Positions 17,875 through 25,939 of a stretch of DNA of 64,000 nt are shown piece after piece. The position numbers were made by a program, and so were the translations under genes. Origin of the DNA: Solirubrobacteraceae bacterium (GTDB lineage: Bacteria; Actinomycetota; Thermoleophilia; Solirubrobacterales; Solirubrobacteraceae). The notes beneath the pieces are model-generated. The model had not been told where the DNA came from. It did not search any database and saw only the letters and a list, made by a program, of their open reading frames with translations. Numbering within the stretch: the first letter of the stretch is position 1; every line of letters starts with the position of its first letter. Location: positions 54,039 through 118,038 of the forward strand of contig JANWIP010000004.1 in the NCBI GenBank assembly GCA_025449845.1, given 5' to 3'.

Positions 17875-18756
17875 TCAGTCCGCGCTGAGCCAGTCGGCGA
17901 TCAGCCCACCGATCAGCGGCCCCTGATCCTCCTGGAGGAAGTGCGAGGCGCCCTCGATCGTCCTCGGCGTCTCGCGCCCGAGGGCGGCGGCGAAGCGCTC
18001 GCCGGTGGAGAGCGGCAGGATCGGGTCGGAGTCGGCCCACAGCATCAGCGTGGGGCGACGATCGTTGCGCAGGGCGTCGAGCACGCGCTGCCCGGCGAGC
18101 GCCCCGGGGGAGTCGGGGGTCAACGGGATCATCAACGGGAAGGCACGGGCGCCAGCCTTGGATGCGGCGTTGGGGTAAGGCGCGTCGTAGGCCGCGACGA
18201 CGTCATCGCCCGGGTCGCTCTTGCAGCCGCCCTTGACCAGGAAGCCCACCGGCAGATCCTCGGTGCGCTGCACGAAATCACGGAAGGCCGTCCAGGCATC
18301 GGACATGCGCTGGTGCCCGGTGGAGAGGCCGGTGTCGAGAATCACGAGCCGCTCGATGCGCTCGCGGTGCTCGATTGCCAGGCGTAGTCCGATCGGCCCA
18401 CCCCAGTCGTGCACGACGATCGTGGCTTCGCGCAGGTCGAGGTCCTTAAGCAGCGTGGCGGTGAGCTCGGTGTGACGATCGTAGGAGTACCAGTCGATGT
18501 CGATCGGCTTGTCCGAGCGTCCGAAGCCGGCGAGATCGGGCGCGATGCAGCGCAGGCCGGCGTCGCGCACCGGCGGGATGACCTTGCGCCACAGAAACGA
18601 CCAGGTCGGCTCGCCGTGCATGAACACGACTGGTTTGCCTTCGCCCTCATCGATGTGGGCGAGGCGCAGACCCTGCACCTCGCGGTAGTGGGGCTGGAAG
18701 GGGAAGTCGGGCAGCCCCTGCAGCACCTCGTCGGGAGTGCGGACGGCGTCGGACAT
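17875..18756 (-). CDS. Haloalkane dehalogenase
   Basis: 293 residues from ATG 18756. Alpha/beta hydrolase with 'HGEPTWSFLW' (47-56), nucleophile in 'VHDWGG' (Asp117, Trp118), 'DSDPILP' and catalytic His in 'GASHFLQED'. Asp nucleophile plus the Trp of HDWGG (halide binding) is the haloalkane dehalogenase signature; the enzyme replaces halide by hydroxyl. An epoxide hydrolase or other HDWGG subfamily member is less likely. Its start is 47 bp from the divergent small membrane protein gene. Confidence 0.85.
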   Translation of the reverse strand: MSDAVRTPDEVLQGLPDFPFQPHYREVQGLRLAHIDEGEGKPVVFMHGEPTWSFLWRKVIPPVRDAGLRCIAPDLAGFGRSDKPIDIDWYSYDRHTELTATLLKDLDLREATIVVHDWGGPIGLRLAIEHRERIERLVILDTGLSTGHQRMSDAWTAFRDFVQRTEDLPVGFLVKGGCKSDPGDDVVAAYDAPYPNAASKAGARAFPLMIPLTPDSPGALAGQRVLDALRNDRRPTLMLWADSDPILPLSTGERFAAALGRETPRTIEGASHFLQEDQGPLIGGLIADWLSAD

Positions 18757-18802
18757 AGCGCGCGCAGCATACCTGCCCCGCGATCCGTTACGCTCGCGCC
18801 TG

Positions 18803-19060
18803 ATGCTTGCCACCGTCCTGCACCTTGCCACCGTCCTGCACCTGATCCCCGTCCTCGGTGCTGCGAAGAGCAAGGTGCCCTTCTACATTGCCGGCGGCGT
18901 CCTGGTGATCTGGGCGCTGGTGCTGTCGATGGGCATCGGCCGTGCTCGCCCGGACTTCCCCTCCAATAAGGCTGGCGAGCGCGCGGTGATCGCGGTCACC
19001 GCGACGCTGGTGGTGCTGGCGACGGCGATGGCCGTGGTCACCTCCGGCGGCGGCGCGTAA
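18803..19060 (+). CDS. Small two-helix membrane protein
   Basis: 85 residues from ATG 18803, which lies 8 nt after TACGCT (18789-18794), a plausible leaderless -10 box. Two membrane helices (VPFYIAGGVLVIWALVLSMG and AVIAVTATLVVLATAMAVVT) joined by a short basic loop. The first codons contain an in-frame 18-bp tandem duplication (LATVLH repeated). Related small proteins occur in actinobacteria without known function. Confidence 0.6.
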   Translation: MLATVLHLATVLHLIPVLGAAKSKVPFYIAGGVLVIWALVLSMGIGRARPDFPSNKAGERAVIAVTATLVVLATAMAVVTSGGGA

Positions 19061-19287
19061 CCTACAGCCGCGGTTGCTCCGGCGGGACTGCTGGCGGGCA
19101 CGGATATCGGAGTGTCGTAGACGTTGGACCTGTAGACGCCGGGCCCCGCCTCGCTCCCCTCCTCGGCTAGTTGCCGGTCGAAGTGCTCATCGGCGCGCGC
19201 AGCGACGACTCCGAGCGCGACCACAAACCCTGTGGCCAGGCACACCGCCCCAAGCGTGGGGGCCAGGATGAATATCAATGAACCCAC
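18883..19287 (-). CDS. Possible small single-helix membrane protein
   Basis: 134 codons; only the first 80 look protein-like: a membrane helix (MGSLIFILAPTLGAVCLATG and following) then a hydrophilic stretch. The last third lies antisense to the plus-strand membrane protein gene at 18803-19060, so one of the two is overpredicted at its end. No clear Shine-Dalgarno. If it is not real, 19061-19400 holds no gene. Confidence 0.3.
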   Translation of the reverse strand: MGSLIFILAPTLGAVCLATGFVVALGVVAARADEHFDRQLAEEGSEAGPGVYRSNVYDTPISVPASSPAGATAAVGYAPPPEVTTAIAVASTTSVAVTAITARSPALLEGKSGRARPMPIDSTSAQITRTPPAM

Positions 19288-19400
19288 TGCTCCTTAGACA
19301 CGCTTCCGTTCGAACTCTCACGGACCTGCGGTCGATCTCCCTCGGTACGTAGGCTTGCAGCGTCGGAGGACATGTTCCAGTCATGCATGGAGTCTTGCCG

Positions 19401-20798
19401 CTATCTCCGAACAATTTCGCCCGGCTGGGCGCTCGAATGGGTCTTCGCGAAGGGCTCCAGCGCGGCCAATTGTTCGAGCTCTCGCTCCACGTGACCCACG
19501 ATCGCCTGCGGATCGGGCACGAGGCCGGTGTCGGCCAACAGCCCGATAGTCACCTCGCCGCGGTAGCTAAAGATGCTGACGCTCATGCCAACGCTCCCCG
19601 ACATCGGTGCCCATACCTGCACGGCGCGCAGCGGGCTGCCGGTCAGGTGCACCACCTCGGATGGTCCCGGCACATTGGTCATCATCGCGCTGACCTTGGT
19701 GGTGAAGATGTCAACGATGCGGCGCTCTACCTGCGGTGGCGTCAGGCCGATCGTCTTGAGGATCGCGTAGGAGACCGGACCCTCGGGGGAGCGCTTGATG
19801 GCGCTCATCCTGCGTGTCAGCTCCTGCAGGCGCTCACGGCGTTCGGCGACGTCCACGGGCAGCGTGAGGAAGACGAGCCCGAAGCGGTTGCCCAGCTCGC
19901 GCGGAAGTGGCTTATCCAGGGGGCGCAGGTTGACGGGCACGAGCGTCCTGATCGCGCGCGGCTCGCCACCTCTGTCGAGCAGATAGCGCCGCAATGCGCC
20001 GCTGACGGCCGCCAGCAGCACGTCGTTGACGGTGGCGCCCTGTGCACGCGCGATCGCCTTGACCCGCGCCAGATCCAGTTGCCCGGTCCAGGCGACCCCT
20101 CTGGACACACCCAGCTTGCCGCGCAAGGCGGTGCGCGCGTCGGCGGGGGTAAGAAGCAGCTTCGCCAGCGCCCGTGCGCCGGCCGGCGCACGCTTGATGA
20201 GCTCGCGTACGCGAGGTGCACCGATGAGCTCCGTGCTGTCTCCCGTGCCCCGCGGGGAGTCGTGTTCGCCGGCCCGCACCCGGGCCGCCAATTGGGCCGC
20301 GGCCGAGTCCTCGTACTCGCGCGCCTCGTCGGTCAATGAGACGATCACCCGCGCCAGGGCGATGCCGTCGATGATGCAGTGGTGCACGCGCACCAGCAGC
20401 GCATGGCCTCCGCCAGGGCGCTCGATCAGATACATCTCCCACAGTGGCCTGGAGTGATCCAGCGGGGCGGTCACCAGCTTGCTCACAAGACTCCGCAGGG
20501 CCTCCTCGTCGCCGGGCGAGGGGAGCGCGCGGGTATGCACGTGGCGGTCGAGCTCGAAGTTGGGGTCCTCCGCAAAAGAGGGCCGGCGCAGCCCCAGCCG
20601 GCTCTCTTGCACGAGCATGCGAAAGCGCGGGTAGCGCTCGATGAGGCGCGTGCGAAGGGCGGCGTGTAGCGCCTGCGCTTCGAGCGGCTGGTCGAAGAGC
20701 ATCGCGAAGTTGATGACCATCAGGTTGGTCGGCCTGTCCATGTGCAGGAACGCGACGTCGGCGCTCGGCAGACGGCAGGACCCGTTTTCTTTCGCCAC
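19401..20798 (-). CDS. Wax ester synthase/diacylglycerol acyltransferase (WS/DGAT)
   Basis: 465 residues, the normal family length. The catalytic 'HHCIIDG' is at 139-145, with the N-terminal 'PSADVAFLHMDRP' and C-terminal 'TNVPGPSEVVHLTGSPLRAV' typical of the family. Transfers acyl-CoA to diacylglycerol or fatty alcohol to make storage lipid. Stands alone on the minus strand between metabolic genes. Confidence 0.93.
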   Translation of the reverse strand: MAKENGSCRLPSADVAFLHMDRPTNLMVINFAMLFDQPLEAQALHAALRTRLIERYPRFRMLVQESRLGLRRPSFAEDPNFELDRHVHTRALPSPGDEEALRSLVSKLVTAPLDHSRPLWEMYLIERPGGGHALLVRVHHCIIDGIALARVIVSLTDEAREYEDSAAAQLAARVRAGEHDSPRGTGDSTELIGAPRVRELIKRAPAGARALAKLLLTPADARTALRGKLGVSRGVAWTGQLDLARVKAIARAQGATVNDVLLAAVSGALRRYLLDRGGEPRAIRTLVPVNLRPLDKPLPRELGNRFGLVFLTLPVDVAERRERLQELTRRMSAIKRSPEGPVSYAILKTIGLTPPQVERRIVDIFTTKVSAMMTNVPGPSEVVHLTGSPLRAVQVWAPMSGSVGMSVSIFSYRGEVTIGLLADTGLVPDPQAIVGHVERELEQLAALEPFAKTHSSAQPGEIVRR

Positions 20799-20951
20799 GA
20801 TCGCTCCCCCAATCCGTGGACGGCAGGCCGCGGCGCCTAGATCACGACACGACCACTACCCCTGCGCAAAACAGTACCACCGTGAGGCGGTCGCCGGGCA
20901 GCTTGAGCAAACGCGGGCCGCTATGCCCTGGTCGGGCCAGGTCCTTGCAGG

Positions 20952-20957
20952 TACCAT
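20952..20957 (+). promoter_or_regulatory. -10 box, leaderless aminotransferase mRNA
   Basis: TACCAT (TANNNT type) lies 6 nt before ATG 20964, and no Shine-Dalgarno is present, as expected for a leaderless transcript. The -35 region is weak. Confidence 0.4.
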
Positions 20958-20963
20958 CGCCGT

Positions 20964-22346
20964 ATGACTGTCGTGGACAGTCCCAATGGAGTGATGGCGG
21001 AGCGTTCGCTGGATCGCTACCGCGCGGGACGCAAAGAGTCGCAGCAGCTGTGGGAACGTGCCCGCGGCGTGCTGCCCGGCGGGGTGAGTGGAGCGGCCAA
21101 GTACTACGCGCCCTTCCCGGTGTTTCTCGCCTCGGCACATGGTGCGAGCGCGACGGATGTCGACGGCAACGACTACATAGACCTGCTGATGGGCGCCGGC
21201 CCGATGCTGCTCGGCCATGGCCATCCGCGGGTGCTGGAGGCGGTGCGCGAGCAGGTCGGCTGGATGACCAACCCGATGCTGCCCACGGAACTGTCGGTCG
21301 AGTTGGCAGAGCGGATGCGCGGGCACATGCCACACCTGGAGCGCCTGCGCTTCACCAATACCGGCTCGGAGGCGACGCGCTCCGCCGTGCGCGTCGCGCG
21401 GGCCGTGACGGGGCGCACGCTGGTAGCCAAGTGCGAGGGGGCCTTCCACGGCTCCGACGACATGTTCCTGGTGTCCGCGCACACGCGTGTGGTGGCGGGC
21501 AGCAAGGGTCGCCCCTTGCCGGTGGTGGACTATCCGGGTCTGCAGCCGGGAGTGCAGGAGTCGGTGCTGGTGCTGCCCTACAACGATCCGCGCGCCGCGG
21601 CGGAGCTGATCGACGAGCACGCGAGCGAGCTGGCGTGCGTGATTGTGGAGCCGGTGGCCTTTTCAAGCGGTGGCGGCGTGCCCGCAACGCCGGAGTTCGC
21701 ACAGGCGCTGCACGAGGCCACGGGGCGCCACGACGTCGTATTGATATTCGACGAAGTCCTGTGTGCCTATCGCCTGGGTCTTGCGGGCGCACCGCCGCTG
21801 CTCGGTGTGATGCCCGACCTGGCAGCGATCGGCAAGGCCGTGGGCGGCGGGATGCCGCTGGCGGCGTTCGGGGGACGCGCGGAGCTGATGGAGGCGGCGC
21901 TGGCGCGCGATGAAGACCTCAGCCCGCGGGGAGTGCACCCACCGCGGCAGATCTTCCAGTCGGGCACGTTCACGGAGAACCCGGTGGCGATGGCGGCGGG
22001 CCTCGCGGTGCTTGACGTGCTGGAGTCCGAGCCCGTGCTGGAGCGCGCCGACCGCACCGGGGAGCTGCTGCGGTCCGGGCTTGGCGAGCTGTTCCTCACG
22101 CACGGCGTCACCGCTGCGGTCACGGGCACGGCCTCGATCGCACAGGTGCACATCGGTGTCGAGCGGGTCGAGAATCGCCGCGATGTGCTGCGCGCTGACC
22201 CCGAGGCCACGCGCGCATTCCTGCTGGGAATGGTGGCCGAGGGCGTGCTGTGGCCTCCGGGGCATCCCGCTCTTACCTCGGGCGCACACACGCTCGCGGA
22301 CATCGAGCAGGTGATAACGATTGCCGGAACTGTCCTGTCCGGGTAG
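20964..22346 (+). CDS. Class III aminotransferase, glutamate-1-semialdehyde aminomutase-like
   Basis: 460 residues. Fold type I PLP enzyme: 'GNDYIDLLMGAGPMLLGHGHP', 'FTNTGSEATRSAVRVAR', 'FHGSDD', Asp in 'LIFDEVLCAYR', and the PLP lysine near 291 in 'AIGKAVGGGMPL'. Similar to HemL, but it sits immediately upstream of a peptide-type ABC importer rather than in a haem cluster, so it is more likely a catabolic amino-acid aminotransferase or aminomutase acting on the imported compound. Confidence 0.85.
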   Translation: MTVVDSPNGVMAERSLDRYRAGRKESQQLWERARGVLPGGVSGAAKYYAPFPVFLASAHGASATDVDGNDYIDLLMGAGPMLLGHGHPRVLEAVREQVGWMTNPMLPTELSVELAERMRGHMPHLERLRFTNTGSEATRSAVRVARAVTGRTLVAKCEGAFHGSDDMFLVSAHTRVVAGSKGRPLPVVDYPGLQPGVQESVLVLPYNDPRAAAELIDEHASELACVIVEPVAFSSGGGVPATPEFAQALHEATGRHDVVLIFDEVLCAYRLGLAGAPPLLGVMPDLAAIGKAVGGGMPLAAFGGRAELMEAALARDEDLSPRGVHPPRQIFQSGTFTENPVAMAAGLAVLDVLESEPVLERADRTGELLRSGLGELFLTHGVTAAVTGTASIAQVHIGVERVENRRDVLRADPEATRAFLLGMVAEGVLWPPGHPALTSGAHTLADIEQVITIAGTVLSG

Positions 22347-22373
22347 CCGTTAGAGTGCGCCCCGGGAAACTGA

Positions 22374-24056
22374 ATGTTCGACCAATGGAAGAAAAGGTGG
22401 GAGATGCGCTCCATCGCAGCGATTTCGGCATTGCTCGCTCTGGCCATAGCCGGCTGCGGCGGATCCAGCAGCAACAGCACGAGCTCCACCTCCAGTACCG
22501 CGGCGAGCCCCTTTCACCCGGCGGGCGTGACGGTGACCCCGACGACGCCGACGTCGAGCAGCACGGTTTCGCAGGTGACCTGGGATGAGCCTTACGGCGA
22601 ACCGGCCTCGCTCGATCCCTTGAAATCCTATGCGCTGCCAGAGAACACGGTCCTGTCAAACACCTGCGACGCGCTGCTGCGCACAGGCCCCGAACTGCAC
22701 CTCCAGCCAGGGCTGGCCAGCAGCTACACCCACCCCACAGCCACGACGTGGGTGTTCAAGATCCGCCAGGGCGTGCACTTCTGGGACGGCCAGCCGCTAA
22801 CGGTGAGCGATGTGGTCTACAGCCTCAACCGCCATTTGAACCCGAAGCTCGGCACGTTCTATACGGCGTGGGTCGCGGACATCAAGAGCATCGCGCAGAG
22901 CGGACCGCAAGAAGTGACACTCACCACGAAGGTGCCGGACGTGATGGTGGCGCAGATGATGGCCTCGGGTCTCGGCACGGTGATCGAGAAGGCCTACGCG
23001 GAAGCCAAGGGCGAAGCGTATGGAACGGCGAGCGGCGGGATCATGTGCAGCGGTCCGTTCGAGTTCAAGTCGTGGCAGACGGGCCAGCAGCTCACGCTGA
23101 CGCGCAACCCGAGTTACTGGGATGCAGCGCTTGAGCCCAAGGTGCAGACACTCGTCTTCAAGTTCATCACCGACACCACGACGCTCACCAACGCGCTGTC
23201 CTCGGGTGCGATCGACGGCACGTATGAAGTGCCGATCCAGGGCATTCCACAGCTGGGGAGCGCCGGCAAGATGTACTACGGGCTAAGCACCAATCAGGGC
23301 ATCTTGCAGCCGATCCAGAAGACGGGCCTGAGCACGAATGTAAAGGTGCGCGAAGCGCTGTCAATGGTGATCGACCGTTCGGGGATCGCCAAGACCGTCT
23401 TCCAGGGTCTGGCGGTACCGGAGCTCGCGGCGGTGCCGCCGGACTCCTTCTCCTATGCCACGCAGCAGTACCAGCAGTGGTACCTGGGCGTGGGCACGCC
23501 AACGACGCCCAATGTGACGGCGGCGCGCAAGCTGGTGGAAGAAGCGGGCAACCCGAAGACGGCGATGACGATCGGCATCCAGCAGGGCGACTCGCAGTCG
23601 GCGCAGGTGGCGACGGCGATCCAGTCGGCCGCCAAGAGCATCGGCCTGGACATGCAGGTGAAGGCATTGCCCACGGCTCAGTACGTGGAATTGATCTTCA
23701 ACGAAAAGGCGCGCGCGGGGATCGACTGGACTACGGGTAATAACAATTACATCGACCAGGCCGAACCGCTGCAGGTTCTCTACTACTGGAGTCGCAGCAA
23801 CTCCCCCTACAACCTGGACGGCTTTGCCAATAGTGAAGTGGACAGCCTGTTCGCCCAGGCGCGTGCGCAGAACAACCCCAGCCAGCGCGCGACGCTGGCG
23901 ATCAAGGCCCTGCAACTGTGGGTGAAGCCGGTGAACAACATCCCGCTCTACATCTACCCCGAGCGGCTGTTCATGAACAAGCGCATCACGGGAGCGCCCA
24001 GCTCATTCTCGACATTCCTCTATTACCCGTGGGCAGCTGAGCTCGGCGGCACCTGA
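22374..24056 (+). CDS. ABC importer substrate-binding lipoprotein (family 5)
   Basis: 560 residues; ATG 22404, behind aaggtggg, is an alternative start. Lipobox 'LAIAGC' then a Ser/Thr linker and the SBP family 5 (DppA/OppA/NikA) fold, with 'GLASSYTHPTATTWVFKIRQ', 'FWDGQPLTVSDVVYSLNR' and 'GPFEFKSW'. Anchored outside the membrane, it hands peptide- or opine-like solutes to the permeases encoded just downstream. Follows the aminotransferase by 27 bp, probably one operon. Confidence 0.92.
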   Translation: MFDQWKKRWEMRSIAAISALLALAIAGCGGSSSNSTSSTSSTAASPFHPAGVTVTPTTPTSSSTVSQVTWDEPYGEPASLDPLKSYALPENTVLSNTCDALLRTGPELHLQPGLASSYTHPTATTWVFKIRQGVHFWDGQPLTVSDVVYSLNRHLNPKLGTFYTAWVADIKSIAQSGPQEVTLTTKVPDVMVAQMMASGLGTVIEKAYAEAKGEAYGTASGGIMCSGPFEFKSWQTGQQLTLTRNPSYWDAALEPKVQTLVFKFITDTTTLTNALSSGAIDGTYEVPIQGIPQLGSAGKMYYGLSTNQGILQPIQKTGLSTNVKVREALSMVIDRSGIAKTVFQGLAVPELAAVPPDSFSYATQQYQQWYLGVGTPTTPNVTAARKLVEEAGNPKTAMTIGIQQGDSQSAQVATAIQSAAKSIGLDMQVKALPTAQYVELIFNEKARAGIDWTTGNNNYIDQAEPLQVLYYWSRSNSPYNLDGFANSEVDSLFAQARAQNNPSQRATLAIKALQLWVKPVNNIPLYIYPERLFMNKRITGAPSSFSTFLYYPWAAELGGT

Positions 24057-24060
24057 CAAA

Positions 24061-24092
24061 CCGGAGGCCTTAGTTGTTGGGAAGGCCTCCGG
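24061..24092 (+). terminator. Intercistronic stem-loop after binding-protein gene
   Basis: CCGGAGGCCTT and AAGGCCTCCGG form a perfect 11-bp stem with a 10-nt loop, starting 4 nt after the binding-protein stop and 41 nt before the permease start. No T tract follows. Such stem-loops protect the upstream mRNA or partly stop transcription, giving more binding protein than permease. Confidence 0.75.
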
Positions 24093-24132
24093 AGATTCGG
24101 GTGGCGCCCGGCCCGCCCCCCTCCGCTCCGGC

Positions 24133-25074
24133 GTGTTGGCCGGTGTGTTGCGGCGACTGTTGCGCACGCTGGTCACGCTGCTGGTGTCGAGCTTCCTGAT
24201 TTTCGCCGCGCTATATCTGACGCCGGGGAGCCCACTGGCATTTCTGACACACGGGCACAGTCTGTCGCCGGAAGCGATCCATTCGATCGAAGCGCAGTAC
24301 CACCTCAACAAGCCGTTCCTTGAGCGTTATTGGCTGTGGCTGACGGGACTGCTGCACGGAGACCTCGGCCGCTCGACGATCACGCGCGAACCTGTGACCA
24401 CACTGCTGTCACCCCGAATTGGAGTGACACTGCTGCTGGTGGCGATGGGCGCCCTGCTGATCGTGAGTGGGGGCATTGTGCTGGGCGTCTTGGCAGGCGT
24501 GCGCGGCCGCCGCACAGATGGCGTGGTGTTGACGGTCACGACGATCGGCCTGGCAATTCCGTCATTTGTGACGGCGACGATTCTGATCAACTATCTGGCG
24601 CTGAAGCTGGGGTGGTTCCCGGTGTATGGGGCGGGCAGCGGCTTCGCCGATCGCGTGTGGCACCTGACGCTGCCGGCGATCTCGCTGGCACTGGGACTGG
24701 TGGCCTATGTGGCGCTGATAACGCGCGCGGCAGTGCGCGTGGAGATGGGCAGCGACCACAGTGAAACCGCGCGGAGTCGAGGCTTGCGCGAGGGCCTCGT
24801 GATTCGCCGCCACGTGGTGCGCAATGCACTGCTGCCGATCGTAACCGTCTCGGGCATCACGGTCGCCAGCCTGGTGGCGGGCGTAGCGGTGGTCGAGAAG
24901 GCCTATGAACTGCCGGGCATCGGCGCCTATCTGGTGGACTCGGTGTCCAACAACGATTTCCCGGTGGTGCAGGCGATCTGCCTGATCCTGGTCGTCGTCT
25001 ATGTGGTGGTCAATGCGGTGGTTGACGTCACGTACCTGCTGCTGGACCCGCGCCTGCGAACAGGCCGAAGATGA
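24133..25074 (+). CDS. ABC permease, DppB type
   Basis: 313 residues, GTG start. Six membrane helices of the DppB/OppB family with N-terminal 'LLVSSFLIFAALYLTPGSP', 'HGDLGRS' and the EAA loop 'ETARSRGLREGLVIRRHVVR' followed by NALLP. Pairs with the overlapping DppC-type permease to form the channel. Confidence 0.93.
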   Translation: MLAGVLRRLLRTLVTLLVSSFLIFAALYLTPGSPLAFLTHGHSLSPEAIHSIEAQYHLNKPFLERYWLWLTGLLHGDLGRSTITREPVTTLLSPRIGVTLLLVAMGALLIVSGGIVLGVLAGVRGRRTDGVVLTVTTIGLAIPSFVTATILINYLALKLGWFPVYGAGSGFADRVWHLTLPAISLALGLVAYVALITRAAVRVEMGSDHSETARSRGLREGLVIRRHVVRNALLPIVTVSGITVASLVAGVAVVEKAYELPGIGAYLVDSVSNNDFPVVQAICLILVVVYVVVNAVVDVTYLLLDPRLRTGRR

Positions 25075-25874
25075 GATCGCGGATCACGGTGGCGTGCCTC
25101 GTGTTCCTGGCGCTGGTGGTGCTGATGGCAGTGCTGGCGCCCCTGATCGCCCCGCACTCCCCCACGGAAGTCAATCTGTCCTCCGCCTACCTCGGTCCTT
25201 CGCTTGAACACCCACTGGGCACGGACGCCTCAGGCCGGGACATTTTCTCGCGGATCGTGTTTGGCGCGCGCACCAGCTTGCTCGGGCCGCTGGGCGTGAT
25301 CGCGTTGGCAGTGGCGTTTGGAGTGGCATTGGCGCTCGCGGCGGCGTGGTTCGGCGGCTGGGTGGACACAGGCCTCTCGGCGGTGATCGACGTGCTGTTC
25401 TCGTTCCCCGGACTGTTGCTGGCGATCATTGCGGTGGCGGTGTTCGGGGTCGGCCTGGGCGCACCGATCCTGGCGCTGGGCATCGCCTACACCCCGATCA
25501 TGGCGCGCGTAGTGCGCGCCAGCGCCTTGCGTGAACGGGAGCTGCCATATATCGCCGCCGCAAGCGTGCTGGGCCTGCCGGCGCGACTGATCGTGTGGCG
25601 CCATCTGCTGCCAAACGTGTGGCCGTTGATCTTGGCGCAGACGGCGGTGATGTTCGGCTACGCCACGATCGATCTGGCGGCGATCTCCTTCCTGGGCCTG
25701 GGCGTGCAGCCGCCGAGCAGCGACTGGGGCCTGATGGTCGCCCAAGGGCGCCCGGCAATCCTGGCGGGTCACTCCGCCGAGGCGCTTTATCCGGGCATCG
25801 CGCTGGTGCTGGTGGTCCTCTGCGTGATGGTGCTCGCACGGCGCCTGGGTGACAGGGCGGGGCGAGGGCTGTGA
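25071..25874 (+). CDS. ABC permease, DppC type
   Basis: 267 residues, ATG overlapping the previous stop (ATGA). DppC/OppC signatures: 'APLIAPHSP', 'HPLGTDASGRDIFSRIVFGA', an EAA loop around 'YIAAASVLGLPARLIVWRHL' and the C-terminal 'GLGVQPPSSDWGLMVAQGR'. Six helices expected. Confidence 0.93.
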   Translation: MRSRITVACLVFLALVVLMAVLAPLIAPHSPTEVNLSSAYLGPSLEHPLGTDASGRDIFSRIVFGARTSLLGPLGVIALAVAFGVALALAAAWFGGWVDTGLSAVIDVLFSFPGLLLAIIAVAVFGVGLGAPILALGIAYTPIMARVVRASALRERELPYIAAASVLGLPARLIVWRHLLPNVWPLILAQTAVMFGYATIDLAAISFLGLGVQPPSSDWGLMVAQGRPAILAGHSAEALYPGIALVLVVLCVMVLARRLGDRAGRGL

Positions 25875-25939
25875 GCGCGCTGCCTGCTGAAGCGAGAGTT
25901 GTGAGCGTGCTGCTTGATTTGAGGCGGGAGTCGTGAGCG
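25871..25939. repeat. Triplicated GTGAGCG junction between permease and ATPase genes
   Basis: GTGAGCG followed by a GCTGC-like stretch occurs at 25871 (over the permease stop), 25901 and 25933 (the ATPase start). The units are 30-32 bp and about 75% alike. The intergenic space seems to have grown by tandem copying of the gene junction. Confidence 0.65.

Noticed and set aside
20816..21913. Plus-strand frame of 365 codons overlapping the aminotransferase
   Set aside because: Frame-shifted shadow; PLP motifs are all in the 20964 frame.
23185..23667. Minus-strand gene inside the substrate-binding protein gene
   Set aside because: Ser/Pro/Arg-rich shadow of a clear family 5 binding protein; no start signal.
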